In this document: piece by piece, positions 41,195 to 49,808 of the stretch
Layout: every line of letters begins with the position of its first letter
Numbering within the stretch: position 1 is the stretch's first letter
NCBI RefSeq assembly: GCF_001905905.1
Contig: NZ_LIVT01000010.1
Location: forward strand, 1 to 64,000
DNA: 64,000 nt
Direction of reading: 5' to 3'
From: Streptomyces sp. CB02366
GTDB lineage: Bacteria > Actinomycetota > Actinomycetes > Streptomycetales > Streptomycetaceae
Position numbers and translations under genes: made by a program
Notes under the pieces: generated by a model
Told to the model about the DNA's origin: nothing
The model's input: only the letters and a program-made list of their open reading frames with translations
The model's database searches: none

Positions 41195-41896
41195 TCACCG
41201 CTGTCCGGAGCGGGCCGCCCGGCTGCCGCGAACGGCGCGCACGAGCAGCGTGCCCGTGCGCCGGCTTTCTGAGGGCGGCGGGATCACGGATGCTGACACG
41301 TCCACGTAGCCGTGCTCCTTGAGGATCAGCTCCCATGCACCGGGCTCGTAGTCCCACCGCTTGACGACTGCGGGGTCTTCGTCGGGCCCGCGCGGGATGT
41401 ATGACGCTTGGCAGCCGTAGCACCCTTCGACCGGGGGCCTCTGGGAGAAGGCGAACACACCGCTCGGCTTGAGATGCGCGTGAACGGTCGGCAACAGGAG
41501 CGCAGGGTCGGTGAACCAGGCCGCGCCGAACACGCTGTACATCGCGTCGAAGACCCTGGAAGAGCTCCCGAGGTAGGTGAGGGCGTCGGACTGACGTAGC
41601 TCCATCCCACCCACTCCGGACCACCGCTCCCGTGCCTTGTCGAGTTGCTTGGCGGAGAGGTCGACTCCTACGGACGTCATGCCGAGCGTTGCCAAGTGGG
41701 CGGTGTTACCACCGGAACCGCACCCGAGATCAAGCACGCTGTCTCCGGGCCGCAGAGCGAGCACCTCGGCCCCGGGGCCGTGGTCCGGGTACTGGCTCCA
41801 GTTGAACCAAGTGGTCTCCCCCTTGGCGTTGGTCCTCCGCCGTTGAGGCTTGTCCCGGGAGTACGTGTCCCAGGCAGTGCTACGCGCGTCAGTCAC
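41195..41896 (-). CDS. Class I SAM-dependent methyltransferase
   Basis: 233 aa from the GTG at 41896. The Rossmann motif I is VLDLGCGSGGNTAHLA, with GVDLSAKQLDKAR following and FDAMYSVFGAAWF as the later acidic strand motif. A CYGCQASY pair of cysteines lies in the C-terminal third. It starts 89 bp after the cysteine-tailed protein gene on the same strand, so the two are probably one transcript; the methyl acceptor could be that product. It converges on the nucleotidase gene. Confidence 0.88.
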   Translation of the reverse strand: MTDARSTAWDTYSRDKPQRRRTNAKGETTWFNWSQYPDHGPGAEVLALRPGDSVLDLGCGSGGNTAHLATLGMTSVGVDLSAKQLDKARERWSGVGGMELRQSDALTYLGSSSRVFDAMYSVFGAAWFTDPALLLPTVHAHLKPSGVFAFSQRPPVEGCYGCQASYIPRGPDEDPAVVKRWDYEPGAWELILKEHGYVDVSASVIPPPSESRRTGTLLVRAVRGSRAARSGQR

Positions 41897-41985
41897 GACC
41901 TGTCCGTTCTTCTCAGGGCGACAGCCGCCCGGAACGATACCGGGCGGCTGAGGCGTGCGGTGGGAGAACGCCGTTCGGGGCGCGG

Positions 41986-42441
41986 CTACTTGGCGACGGG
42001 GCTGTCGGAGCAGCCCGCGTAGCTCTGGGTGCAGTCGGCCGCGCCGTTGACCGGCCAGAATTCCGGGTCCACGTCGAACCCGGCCGACCGGATCATCTCG
42101 GCTGTCCGGAGCATCGCCACCCGCCCGTCGGCGGGGCTGTGGCCGCTGCCCCGGTCGGGGGTGTGGTGGATGAAACCGCCGAGCGTGTCGCAGAGTTCGG
42201 CGTAGTGCCTGGTGTGCAGTACGAGAGCGTGCCAGAAGAGGTCGACGCGCAGGCTGGGCGTCATCCGCTCGGTGGTGCTCGCGGCGACGGCGAGGAACGC
42301 CGTGACCTGGCGAATACCGCGCTCGCCCTGATCGTCGGTCAGCTCCGGCCAGAAGTCCTCGCGGATCATGGAGATGAGCTGAGCCTTCAACTCCGGGGAG
42401 ATGCGGTCGTACACGGTCTGCGTGGTGTCGGTGATCGTCAT
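41986..42441 (-). CDS. DUF1399/GRDP-like protein with Cys-rich tail, possible peptide precursor
   Basis: 151 aa from the ATG at 42441. The middle reads RVDLFWHALVLHTRHYAELC then GGFIHHTPDRG, which recalls the glycine-rich-domain protein (DUF1399) motif WH-x-h-x-x-T-x-x-Y-x-x-x-C...HH. The last 17 residues are different in character: DCTQSYAGCSDSPVAK, with two Cys and several Ser/Thr/Tyr. A conserved leader-like domain plus a short hydroxyl/thiol-rich tail, next to a methyltransferase, is the layout of a modified-peptide precursor. No cyclase or lanthionine synthetase is present, so this stays speculative. Confidence 0.7.
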   Translation of the reverse strand: MTITDTTQTVYDRISPELKAQLISMIREDFWPELTDDQGERGIRQVTAFLAVAASTTERMTPSLRVDLFWHALVLHTRHYAELCDTLGGFIHHTPDRGSGHSPADGRVAMLRTAEMIRSAGFDVDPEFWPVNGAADCTQSYAGCSDSPVAK

Positions 42442-42612
42442 GTCTATGTCCTCCACTTCCCGGTGTGGTCGATGGACTGATGTTCCTGCTCTCGGTCGGA
42501 CCGAACGACGGCGTTTCGGGCGTCGTGCAGGCGTCACTTGAGGGACGTTGATGGCTCGTCCGGGACGTCAAACCGGTGTCATTGGCTGCCTCTTGGCTCT
42601 AGCGTTGAGGTC

Positions 42613-43392
42613 ATGACGACGACTGCCGCTGTGCCGAACGATCTGCTGCGGGCCGTACGCATCGGCCTGCGGATGAGTTAGGACGACTTCGCCAAAGCAC
42701 TCCGCCGGGCAGGCGAGGAGCTGGGCGAGCCCAACGATGCTTCCAAGCGCCTGGTGCAGCGCTGGGAGTCCGGGACGAGCAGGACACCTCGGGGTGTGTA
42801 CGCCAGAGCCTTAGAAAGGGTCACCGGCCACCCGGTCGAGGCTTTGGGGTTCAGCCTGCCTGTGCCAACGGCTCGGGTGCGAACAGACGGGAAGGGAGGG
42901 CACGACATGGAGCCGAGTGGGAGCGGTGTCGGTTCTGCCGCAGGACGGGGGCGGCTGGAAGCGCAGGCGGCTGAGGCGACATTCTCGGGTGTATGGCTCA
43001 GCAGCTACGAATTCTTCTCCTCGGGTCGGGACGATTCGTTCGAGGGCAAGCACTACGTGGTGGTCGTTCAGCACGGAAATCGGCTGACCGCGCAGAGCCT
43101 TCCCGGCACCAGTAGCAATCCCGACAGTCCACTCGCACTGGACCTGACCGTGGACCGTAACGTCGTCACGGGTACATGGGTCGAGCAGACGGCTGCGGAC
43201 GGCTACTACAACGGGGCCCGGTACCACGGTGCTGTTCAGCTTCTGGTCGACCCCACCGGACGACGCATGACCGGCAAGTGGGTGGGCTTCGGGAAGGACT
43301 TCGACGTGAACACCGGCCCGTGGGAGCTGAGGCTGGTGGACGGCTCCACCAGCAAGGCGACGCTCGCGCGATACAGCGCGCCGCCGGAGTAG
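42613..43392 (+). pseudogene. XRE-family regulator gene with in-frame TAG
   Basis: One continuous frame of 260 codons interrupted only at codon 23 by TAG (42679-42681). Before it: a start region ending GLRMS; after it: DDFAKALRRAGEELGEPND, then KRLVQRWESGTSRTPRG, the core of a helix-turn-helix seen in many Streptomyces regulators, where Gln (CAG) normally stands at the stop position. A C-terminal domain of about 150 aa (FSGVWLSSYEFFSSG, TGTWVEQTA) is intact. The likely cause is a CAG to TAG change. Reinitiation at 42754 (GTG) could still yield the C-terminal part. Confidence 0.85.
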
Positions 43393-43506
43393 CGCGCCGT
43401 CGCTCGGAGTGCGGGTACGTGGACGCGACGCACGGCCGGAGTGTCGGTCTCCTTGCACCGCGCGGTTTCTTTATGGCTTCAACACGTCGTCCATACCGTC
43501 GCGTTC

Positions 43507-43644
43507 ATGGACAGGACTTTCGATTCGGCAGAGAAGCTCATGGGTGCCCTGCGGGCCGGTGAGGTGACCTCGGTGGCGCTGACCGACGCGGCGATCGACC
43601 GTATCGAGCGGCATGACCGGGACATCAACGCGATATGTGTGCCG
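43507..43644 (+). pseudogene. Amidase N-terminal fragment
   Basis: From ATG 43507 about 46 codons match the start of amidase-signature enzymes: FDSAEKLMGALRAGEVTSVA, then DRIERHDRDINAIC. The match stops abruptly after the ICVP residues, where the 3' end of the minus-strand helix-turn-helix gene begins. The catalytic Ser-Ser-Lys core is absent. The rest of the gene was lost by insertion or deletion at about 43645. Confidence 0.75.
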
Positions 43645-43649
43645 GCCGG

Positions 43650-44858
43650 TCAGGCGGCGGCCGGGGCGTCGGCGGCTCGGGCCTCGCGGCAGTCGCGGCA
43701 GTGGCCGGGGGCGAGGGAGCGGAAGGCGCGGTCGCAGCCGTCACAGGTCTGGAACGGCGTGACGGCGGTGCGGGGCCGGGTCGGGGAGGTGAGGTCGTGG
43801 GCGTGGGGGAGTGGCGGGGGGAGGAGGTGGGTGAGGCGGTGTTTCAGGAGTCTGGCGGGGTGGCGGAGTGGGTGGGGGAGGTCGGTGGTGAGGGTGTGGC
43901 GGATGGTGTCGGGGTGGGTGTCGCGTTCGAGCCAGGCGGCGACGCCGGGGGTGAGTTGGCGGATGGTGTCCTCGGAGAGCGTCAGGGCCGGTGTGTTACG
44001 GCGTAGGTCGCTGAGGAGTGCGGTGGCGGCGCGGTCGAGTTCCGGGGTGTGGTCGCGGGGGCGGGGGAGCGGAGGGGGCGGGGGCTTGCGCGCGGTGGGG
44101 TGGGGGACCGGTACGGAGGGAGCCGGTGCGGGGACGGCCGGGCCGAGCGGCGGGGGCGCGGTGGGTACCGAAGGGGGCGGTACGGCAAGGGCTGGGCTTA
44201 AGGCCGGTGCGGGCATGCCGGGTTCGGGTGAGGGGGCGCGGGTGGTTGTGGGTGCGGGCGGCGGGGTCGGGGACCGTACCTGTGCCTGCGCCGGAATGGA
44301 GGCCGGGGGCAGGGTCTGAGTCTGCGCGGGGATCGGGCCCGGGGCCTGTGCCTGTGCCGGGATGAGGGTGGGGGTGGGGGTGGGGGTGGGGGCCTGAGTC
44401 TGTGTCCGGGGCGGGCCGGGTGCCGGTACCGGGGCAGGGTCTGGGGCGACGGGTTGCCGGTGGGCGGCTGCGCGGTGGGGGTGGCGTGTCAGCGCTGTCG
44501 GCTGGTTGCAGAAGACGGTGCGGGTGATGATCCGGCCGTTGGGCAGCCGGTCGCGGACGCGGTGGAGGTAGCCGACGGCTTCCAGTTCGCGCAGGGCGGC
44601 GGCGATGCGTTTCTCGCCCTCGGGGCAGTGGGCGGCGAGGGCCTTGACGCCGACTTTCGCTCCCTGGGGCAGGGACTGGATGCGGACGGCGATCCCGATG
44701 GCGGTGCAGCTGAGGCCGGGGTGCTGGGCGAGGTGGTTGCCGACGACGGTGAAGCGGTCGGTGTGCGGGATGACGATGTGGACGACGCCACGGGCGGGGA
44801 GAGGTCCGGGAAGCTCTGCGAGGGCGCGGGTGAGGGCAGTATTCTGCTGGGTATCCAT
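43650..44858 (-). CDS. Helix-turn-helix protein with Pro-rich linker and zinc-ribbon-like end
   Basis: 402 aa from the ATG at 44858 with AGGAG upstream. Residues 1-125 form a winged-helix-like region (GLSCTAIGIAVRIQSLPQGA, LAAHCPEGEKRIAAALRELEAVGYL). Residues 130-270 are a Pro/Ala/Gln/Thr repeat-like linker. The C-terminus has a second helical domain and a CDGCDRAF...CRDC zinc-binding pair. Similar proteins are common in Streptomyces, often as several copies, and I know no assigned function. It abuts the broken amidase, so it may have arrived with the rearrangement. Confidence 0.85.
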   Translation of the reverse strand: MDTQQNTALTRALAELPGPLPARGVVHIVIPHTDRFTVVGNHLAQHPGLSCTAIGIAVRIQSLPQGAKVGVKALAAHCPEGEKRIAAALRELEAVGYLHRVRDRLPNGRIITRTVFCNQPTALTRHPHRAAAHRQPVAPDPAPVPAPGPPRTQTQAPTPTPTPTLIPAQAQAPGPIPAQTQTLPPASIPAQAQVRSPTPPPAPTTTRAPSPEPGMPAPALSPALAVPPPSVPTAPPPLGPAVPAPAPSVPVPHPTARKPPPPPLPRPRDHTPELDRAATALLSDLRRNTPALTLSEDTIRQLTPGVAAWLERDTHPDTIRHTLTTDLPHPLRHPARLLKHRLTHLLPPPLPHAHDLTSPTRPRTAVTPFQTCDGCDRAFRSLAPGHCRDCREARAADAPAAA

Positions 44859-45357
44859 CGGGAAGCTCCTGACTTCCTTGGTGGCCAGGCCCTCGGTTGG
44901 GATTGCACTCCCGGTCGGGGGCCGACGTATGTGCGGTTGTCGTCTGGCGCGAGCATATGCCGGACAACCGGCCCCAAAGCGAGCCGAGTCAGGAAAACTC
45001 ACCCATGTGGGTGACCGGGCCCGTAGATGCTCCCGAGCGCCCCGGGGATGCCTCAGGAGATCGCCGGGAGGGTGGGGTCGGGTGGGGTTTTTTCTCTTGT
45101 TTCTTTAGGTAGTTGGTGTCCCGGAACACCGGGTCGCGGTGGGGAACGACCCGGTGGCGGCATGTCGGCGCGTAGCGGAGCCGTACCGGGTCCTCCCCTC
45201 GCGCGACCCGGTGGGACCTGCGCGGTTCCCGGCAGGGAGCTTCCTGACCGCTGAAAGCCGTCCCACCGGCACGAGGCGGCAGGAGGCCGGGGGCCGGCCC
45301 ACCGGCAGGAGCCGGAACGCCGGCGGAAACCGGAAACCCCGGCGGCCGGGAAAGCCC
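44859..45357. other. Gene-free stretch
   Basis: About 500 bp with no supported gene. It includes the promoter side of the helix-turn-helix gene (less GC-rich near 44880-45010), a T-rich run near 45090-45110 (TTTTTTCTCTTG) that could end a transcript, and C/G-rich short words (CGGCAGGAG, CCGGAAAC) near 45280-45350. Confidence 0.45.
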
Positions 45358-45939
45358 CTAGCCCAGGGACTTCTGGGTCGGGACGACCACCCCGTACAGG
45401 TCCTGGATCGTGGCGAGGGCCGACTCGTGGAGCTGCCGGGCCGAAACGCCGTCCGGGCGGCCGTTCAGCGGGAGCGGGCGGGTGGCCGAGGCGTCGGCGA
45501 CGACGGTCGCGTGGTTGCCGTTGACGAACGCGCCCTGCGTGGTGGCCAGGGTGCACATGTGGGTCATGAACCCGGCGACGATGACGTTCTTCCGGCCGGC
45601 CTTCTCCACCTCCTCGGCGAGAGCCGTGTCCTGGAAGCCGTTCGGGAAGCTCTTCTCGATGACCTTCTCGCCCGGAGCGGGCTTCAGGGCGGGGATGATC
45701 TGGCCCGCCTCCGACGTGAGGTCGTAGCCCCGGTCGACGATGTGGAGGACCGGCGTCCCGGCCGCGCGGGCGCGCTCCAGCAGGGTCGCGGCGTTGTCCA
45801 CGGCGGGCCGCCAGCCCTCCAGCTCCATCACGCCCTCGGTGTAGGTGTTCTGGTAGTCGACGAGGATCAGGGTCGCGTCGGCGAGCGTGCCGGGGGTCTG
45901 GTCGAGACCGACGACGTCGCGCAGCGTGGTGCTGGACAT
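45358..45939 (-). CDS. Isochorismatase-family cysteine hydrolase
   Basis: 193 aa from the ATG at 45939. The catalytic triad region is recognisable: Asp in LILVDYQNTY, Lys in EKVIEKSFPNGF, and Cys in VIVAGFMTHMCTLATTQGA with the cis-peptide-type GFMTH. The family cleaves C-N bonds of small amides or vinyl ethers. It is divergent from an AraC-type regulator with an inverted repeat between them, the usual layout of a regulator and its target. Confidence 0.9.
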   Translation of the reverse strand: MSSTTLRDVVGLDQTPGTLADATLILVDYQNTYTEGVMELEGWRPAVDNAATLLERARAAGTPVLHIVDRGYDLTSEAGQIIPALKPAPGEKVIEKSFPNGFQDTALAEEVEKAGRKNVIVAGFMTHMCTLATTQGAFVNGNHATVVADASATRPLPLNGRPDGVSARQLHESALATIQDLYGVVVPTQKSLG

Positions 45940-46018
45940 GGGTGTACCGCCTGGGGTGTCGGGGTGGGGCCCGCTCTGTGCGGGCAACGTGCCGAGATCC
46001 ACGCTAGAAGGCAGCGCA

Positions 46019-46057
46019 CATGTCGGCAATGACGTCTAACATGCAGATACCGACATG
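46019..46057. promoter_or_regulatory. Inverted repeat between isochorismatase and AraC genes
   Basis: Arms CATGTCGG and CCGACATG, 8 bp perfect, 23-nt spacer, in the divergent promoter region 80-120 bp from both genes. The centre-to-centre distance of about three helical turns suits a dimeric AraC-family protein. Confidence 0.5.
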
Positions 46058-46139
46058 CCGTGCCGCCGCCCCGACGAACCACGTCGCCCGCACGGCGGAC
46101 CCGCGCATCGCGCTCTCGTCGGGGTCAGGAGGCCGGATC

Positions 46140-47147
46140 GTGCCCGACACCGGGCGACTCGTCGTCATCGTGCTCTTCGAGGGCGTCGACCTGCTCGACG
46201 TCACCGGCCCGCCGGAAGTGTTCTCGCTCGCCCGGCGCGAGGCCGGTGACGCCGCCGCGTACGAGGTCCTGCTGGCGGCAGCCTCGTCGGAGCCGGTCAG
46301 AACGGCCGCCGGGGTCCGCATCCTTCCGGACGTCACCTTCGACCAGGCCGCCGGGCGGAGCATCGACACGCTCGTCGTCCCCGGGTCGGTGGAGCTGGAC
46401 GGCGAGCGCAGGGTCCACGCCCTGGTCGATCCCGAGCTGGTGGAGCGGGTGAAGACGCTCGCCGCACGGACCCGGCGGGTCACCTCCGTGTGCGTGGGCG
46501 CGCACCTGCTGGCCGCCGCCGGACTCCTCGACGGCAAGCGCGCCACCACCCACTGGTCGACCGCGCACCAGCTCGCCGCCGAGCACCCGGAGATCGAGGT
46601 GGACGCCGACCCGATCTTCATCCGCGAGGGAGACGTCTGGACCGGGGCGGGGATCAGCGCCTGCCTCGACCTGTCGCTCGCCCTGGTCGCCGACGACCTC
46701 GGGGAGGAGATCGCGCTCCGCGTCGCCCGTCAGCTCGTGATGTACGTGAAGCGGCAGAGCGGCCAGAGCCAGTTCAGCGTCCCCCTGGAGCAGATCTCGA
46801 CGACGCGGCGCATCGAGGACCTGCGCCACCACATCCTGCGCACCATCGGCAGCCGGCTCACGGTCGCCGATCTCGCCGCGTACGCGCACGTCAGCGACCG
46901 CCACCTGACCCGTCTCTTCAAGACCGAGCTGGGCATGACCCCGTACGCCTACATCGAGTCCGTACGGGTGGAGAAGGCGCGCCACGAGCTGGAGTCCTCC
47001 GACGCCACTCTCGAACGCGTCGCGACGGCCTGCGGGTTCGGCACGGTGGACACGCTGGTACGGGCGTTCCGGCGGCGGTTGAACGCGACGCCGACGGAGT
47101 ACCGCAGCCGGTTCCGCACCCCTCGGGCCGACGCCCGGACCGGGTGA
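46140..47147 (+). CDS. GlxA/FtrA-like AraC-family regulator with DJ-1/PfpI domain
   Basis: 335 aa from a GTG preceded by AGGAGG at 7 nt; a frame opening at 46020 would run through the probable operator. N-terminal DJ-1/PfpI-like domain: VVIVLFEGVDLLDVTGPPEVF and TSVCVGAHLLAAAGLLDGKRATTHW, the Cys at the nucleophile elbow position. C-terminal AraC double HTH: LTVADLAAYAHVSDRHLTRLFK and ATACGFGTVDTLVRAFRRR. It probably controls the divergent isochorismatase gene. Confidence 0.93.
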   Translation: MPDTGRLVVIVLFEGVDLLDVTGPPEVFSLARREAGDAAAYEVLLAAASSEPVRTAAGVRILPDVTFDQAAGRSIDTLVVPGSVELDGERRVHALVDPELVERVKTLAARTRRVTSVCVGAHLLAAAGLLDGKRATTHWSTAHQLAAEHPEIEVDADPIFIREGDVWTGAGISACLDLSLALVADDLGEEIALRVARQLVMYVKRQSGQSQFSVPLEQISTTRRIEDLRHHILRTIGSRLTVADLAAYAHVSDRHLTRLFKTELGMTPYAYIESVRVEKARHELESSDATLERVATACGFGTVDTLVRAFRRRLNATPTEYRSRFRTPRADARTG

Positions 47148-47183
47148 AGTCCCCCGGATCGGCTTGAGGTCCCCGAATCGGCA

Positions 47184-47219
47184 GGAGGGGCGGAGGCCGT
47201 AACCGGCCTCCGCCCCTCC
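47184..47219. terminator. Bidirectional stem-loop terminator
   Basis: Perfect 16-bp stem GGAGGGGCGGAGGCCG with its complement, loop TAAC. It stands between the convergent AraC and LAXTG-protein genes. Confidence 0.85.
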
Positions 47220-47236
47220 CGTTCACCGCGTCACCG

Positions 47237-48550
47237 TCAGGCGTCCGAACCGGCCTTCCGGCGGCGGACGACGAACACCGCCGCCGCGCCGAGCAGCACG
47301 GCAGCGCCGCCCGCGAGGGCGATCGAGGTGGTGGCGGAGGACGAGCCCGTGGCGGCGAGGGCGCCGTTCGTGCCGGTCTTCGCCGGGGTGCCCGACGCCG
47401 AACCCTGCGGCTCGGTACCGGTGTTGCCCGTGCCGGGCTTCGTGGTCTTCGACGGCTTGGCGTCCTCCGTCTTGCCGGGCTTGCTGCCGGCGGCCTTGAC
47501 GTCGAACTCGTACATGTCCACGGCGGGCGTCCCGCCGCAGGAGCCGTCCTCGTTGTAGAAGTCGGCGGCGATGAACGCGACGCCGTTCCCCGCCGGGGTG
47601 GCCTTGTCGAGGGTGAGGCGCAGCTTCACATCAGCGTGCGTGCCCGGCTTCAACGCGCCGACGCCGTCGATGTAGTTGTCCTCGTCCACGTTCTTCCACT
47701 TGGGGGAGGACTTCGTGGACCACTGGAGGCGGAAGAACTCGCCGGTCTCCTTGACGCCGCTCTTGTCGGTCGCGTGGACCCCGGCGTACCCGATGACCTC
47801 GTCCATGTGCCGGTCGGAGCCGTTGGTCACGCGGACGGAGAAGTTCGTGGTCGTCCCGGCGACGAGCTTGTTCGGCAGGCCGGTCACCTCGGCGGTGAGG
47901 TCGTCCACGAGCTCGCACGCCTCGCCGTCCTCCTCCGCCTCCTTGATGGCCGCGGCCAGCGCGGCATCGGCCGCGATCTTCGCGGCGAGGGCGTCGTCCG
48001 CCGCCTTGTCGACCACGCTGTAGGCGCGGACCGCCGCGACCCGTGCGTCGTCGAGCGCCGTCCCGGCCTCGACCGCCTTGGCGTCGGCGGCGGTCTTGGC
48101 GGTGGCGGCCGTGGCCGCGGTCGCCTCGGCCTCGGTGACGGCGGTCTCGGCGGCGGTCTTCTGCTCCTCCGTGGCGTCCTCGGGCAGGGCTTCGAGGACG
48201 GCCTTCGCCTCGGTCACGGCCTGGTCGGCGGTGGTCTTCGCGGCGGCGGCGTCCTTGGCGGCCTGCCGGGCGGCAGCGGCGGCCACGGCGAGGGGGTGCG
48301 TGCTTTCGAGCTCTTCGAGCGTCTTCCTCAGCTCGATGACGGCGTCGGCCTTCGCCTGGGCGGCCTTCTCGTACGCCTTCTTCGCCTCGGCGGCTGCCGC
48401 CTCCAGCTCCTTGATCGTCGGCTTGCTCTTCTTCTCCTGCGTCTGCGCCGCCGGCTTGGCGTCGGCGTACGCGGGGGAGACGGAGAGCAGCGCGGCGGGG
48501 GCGGTCACGGCGAGTGCGACGGCGGTGGCGAGTGCGCGGCGAATCTTCAC
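47237..48550 (-). CDS. LAXTG-anchored, coiled-coil cell-surface protein
   Basis: 437 aa. A Sec signal peptide ends at SPAYA. Residues 38-205 are an Ala/Lys/Glu-rich coiled coil (AAAEAKKAYEKAAQAKADA and similar). A globular beta domain follows (NKLVAGTTTNFSVRVTNGS, FYNEDGSCGG), then a Thr/Pro/Gly/Lys wall-spanning stretch and the sorting signal LAATG, hydrophobic span, RRRKAG tail. LAXTG is the class E sortase motif of Streptomyces, so the protein should be linked to peptidoglycan. A 16-bp tandem repeat precedes the gene. Confidence 0.92.
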   Translation of the reverse strand: MKIRRALATAVALAVTAPAALLSVSPAYADAKPAAQTQEKKSKPTIKELEAAAAEAKKAYEKAAQAKADAVIELRKTLEELESTHPLAVAAAAARQAAKDAAAAKTTADQAVTEAKAVLEALPEDATEEQKTAAETAVTEAEATAATAATAKTAADAKAVEAGTALDDARVAAVRAYSVVDKAADDALAAKIAADAALAAAIKEAEEDGEACELVDDLTAEVTGLPNKLVAGTTTNFSVRVTNGSDRHMDEVIGYAGVHATDKSGVKETGEFFRLQWSTKSSPKWKNVDEDNYIDGVGALKPGTHADVKLRLTLDKATPAGNGVAFIAADFYNEDGSCGGTPAVDMYEFDVKAAGSKPGKTEDAKPSKTTKPGTGNTGTEPQGSASGTPAKTGTNGALAATGSSSATTSIALAGGAAVLLGAAAVFVVRRRKAGSDA

Positions 48551-48584
48551 ATGGTTCCTTGCGTCGGCTCCGAGGGAGGCGGAG

Positions 48585-48664
48585 CGGCGGTGCGTCGTCC
48601 CGGCGGTGCGTCGTCCGGGTGGTACCTCGTCCCGGCGGTGCGGCTTCCGGGCGGTGCGTCGTGG
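48585..48664. repeat. 16-bp tandem repeat, five copies, upstream of the LAXTG gene
   Basis: Two exact copies of CGGCGGTGCGTCGTCC (48585-48616) followed by three diverged copies with the same 16-bp period to 48664. It starts 35 bp upstream of the start codon, so it is in the leader or promoter of the surface protein gene. The rest of the region to 48983 shows no gene. Confidence 0.85.
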
Positions 48665-48983
48665 TCGGCGGTGTGTCGGTCCTTACGGTGCGGTCGCCGG
48701 TTTCGGGACGCGCGTACGGAGGGGCGGCTGCCACGGCGGAACGGATCACGCGGGCTGCCTGTGCCGATGCTATGGGGAACCCGTGGCGGTGCCGGGTGAA
48801 TATTCCGGGCCCCGGGGTGCGACGGCGTCGGGTGGAGCGGACAGACGTCGCCAAAGCGCGCAGTTGCCCTCGATTTCCATGTTTTCGCTGTGACGAAGAC
48901 CATGCGGAACGCTTCCCGCCCCGGCCCGTCCAGCGTGCGGGCCAGCGGGGTGGGGGCGGGCGTGGAGGGGCCGGCGTACGCGG

Positions 48984-49025
48984 GGGGCCGGACGCGTGGT
49001 GTGCGCACACCACGCGTCCGGCCCC
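48984..49025. terminator. 42-bp perfect palindrome after the SapA-like gene
   Basis: Two 21-bp arms meeting without a spacer (left arm begins GGGGCCGGACGCGTGG). It ends 21 bp past the stop codon at 49046 on the transcribed strand. Functions as a terminator by position; no T run. Confidence 0.8.
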
Positions 49026-49045
49026 GGTGGGTCCGTGCCGCTACG

Positions 49046-49519
49046 TCACCGCTTCGCGGCCAGGGAGCCGCAGTTGGTGCCGTTCTTGCCGGCCACCTCG
49101 CCGGAGATCTCGCCGCGCCACGTCACGCACAGGCCGCGCGCGTCGAGGTAGACCGGTCCCGCGTACGTGGTGTAGTACCCCGCGTCCGTGACGGTCGTGG
49201 TGGGCGAGGCGAAGCCGAGCGAGGCCGTCATGTGCACGGCCTTGCCGGGGGCGTTGCGGACGGTCACCACACAGTTCTTTCCGGTGGCGGAGCTGTAGGT
49301 CAGGAACACCGTGCCCTTGGTGCCGATCTGGGCGGAGTTCACCACGGAGTAGCCACTGCCGCAGGCCCCGTTGTACTGCGCGGCGGCGGCCCTGCTCGCC
49401 GTGCCGGAGCGATGGGCGGTCGGCTCCGCCGCGACGGCGGCCGGTGCGAGGGCCGCCGCCGCGCAGGCGGCGGCGGTGGCGGCGGCTCCGATGGCGGAAG
49501 CACGTCGGATGTTGATCAT
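49046..49519 (-). CDS. Spore-associated protein A-like secreted protein
   Basis: 157 aa from the ATG at 49519. A Sec signal peptide of about 31 residues ends AAVAA. The mature protein has four Cys placed as two likely disulfides: NGACGSGYSVVNS, TGKNCVVTVRNAPGKAVHM, GLCVTWRGE and TNCGS. These phrases match SapA-type proteins found on Streptomyces spores. It is monocistronic, closed by a perfect palindrome. Confidence 0.85.
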   Translation of the reverse strand: MINIRRASAIGAAATAAACAAAALAPAAVAAEPTAHRSGTASRAAAAQYNGACGSGYSVVNSAQIGTKGTVFLTYSSATGKNCVVTVRNAPGKAVHMTASLGFASPTTTVTDAGYYTTYAGPVYLDARGLCVTWRGEISGEVAGKNGTNCGSLAAKR

Positions 49520-49808
49520 GTCGTTCCCCGGTTTCTCGTTTCGGTCACGGCGCGACGCCTGGTCGGGCGCGCGGCTCCCCACCCACCGCAGTGGTGTAGG
49601 TCACACCTTGTCGGACAGGTCGTGACGCGGAGGAGTTGTACCGTCTGCGCGCTGTTACCGATTTATGACACGGAGGGACAAGATCACCTTTTATGACCCG
49701 TCCTCGTGAGCTGGAACGGAGTGCTCCGGGGGCGGCCGTGCGATGAGTTCCGGCGGGGCCCGGAGTCTCGTGCGGCGGACGTGGTCACCGGTGCGAGTGG
49801 AGGCAGCC

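Noticed and set aside
43650-45357. Mobile element between broken amidase and isochorismatase
   Set aside because: No transposase, terminal inverted repeats or target duplication seen, so only an unexplained junction is reported.
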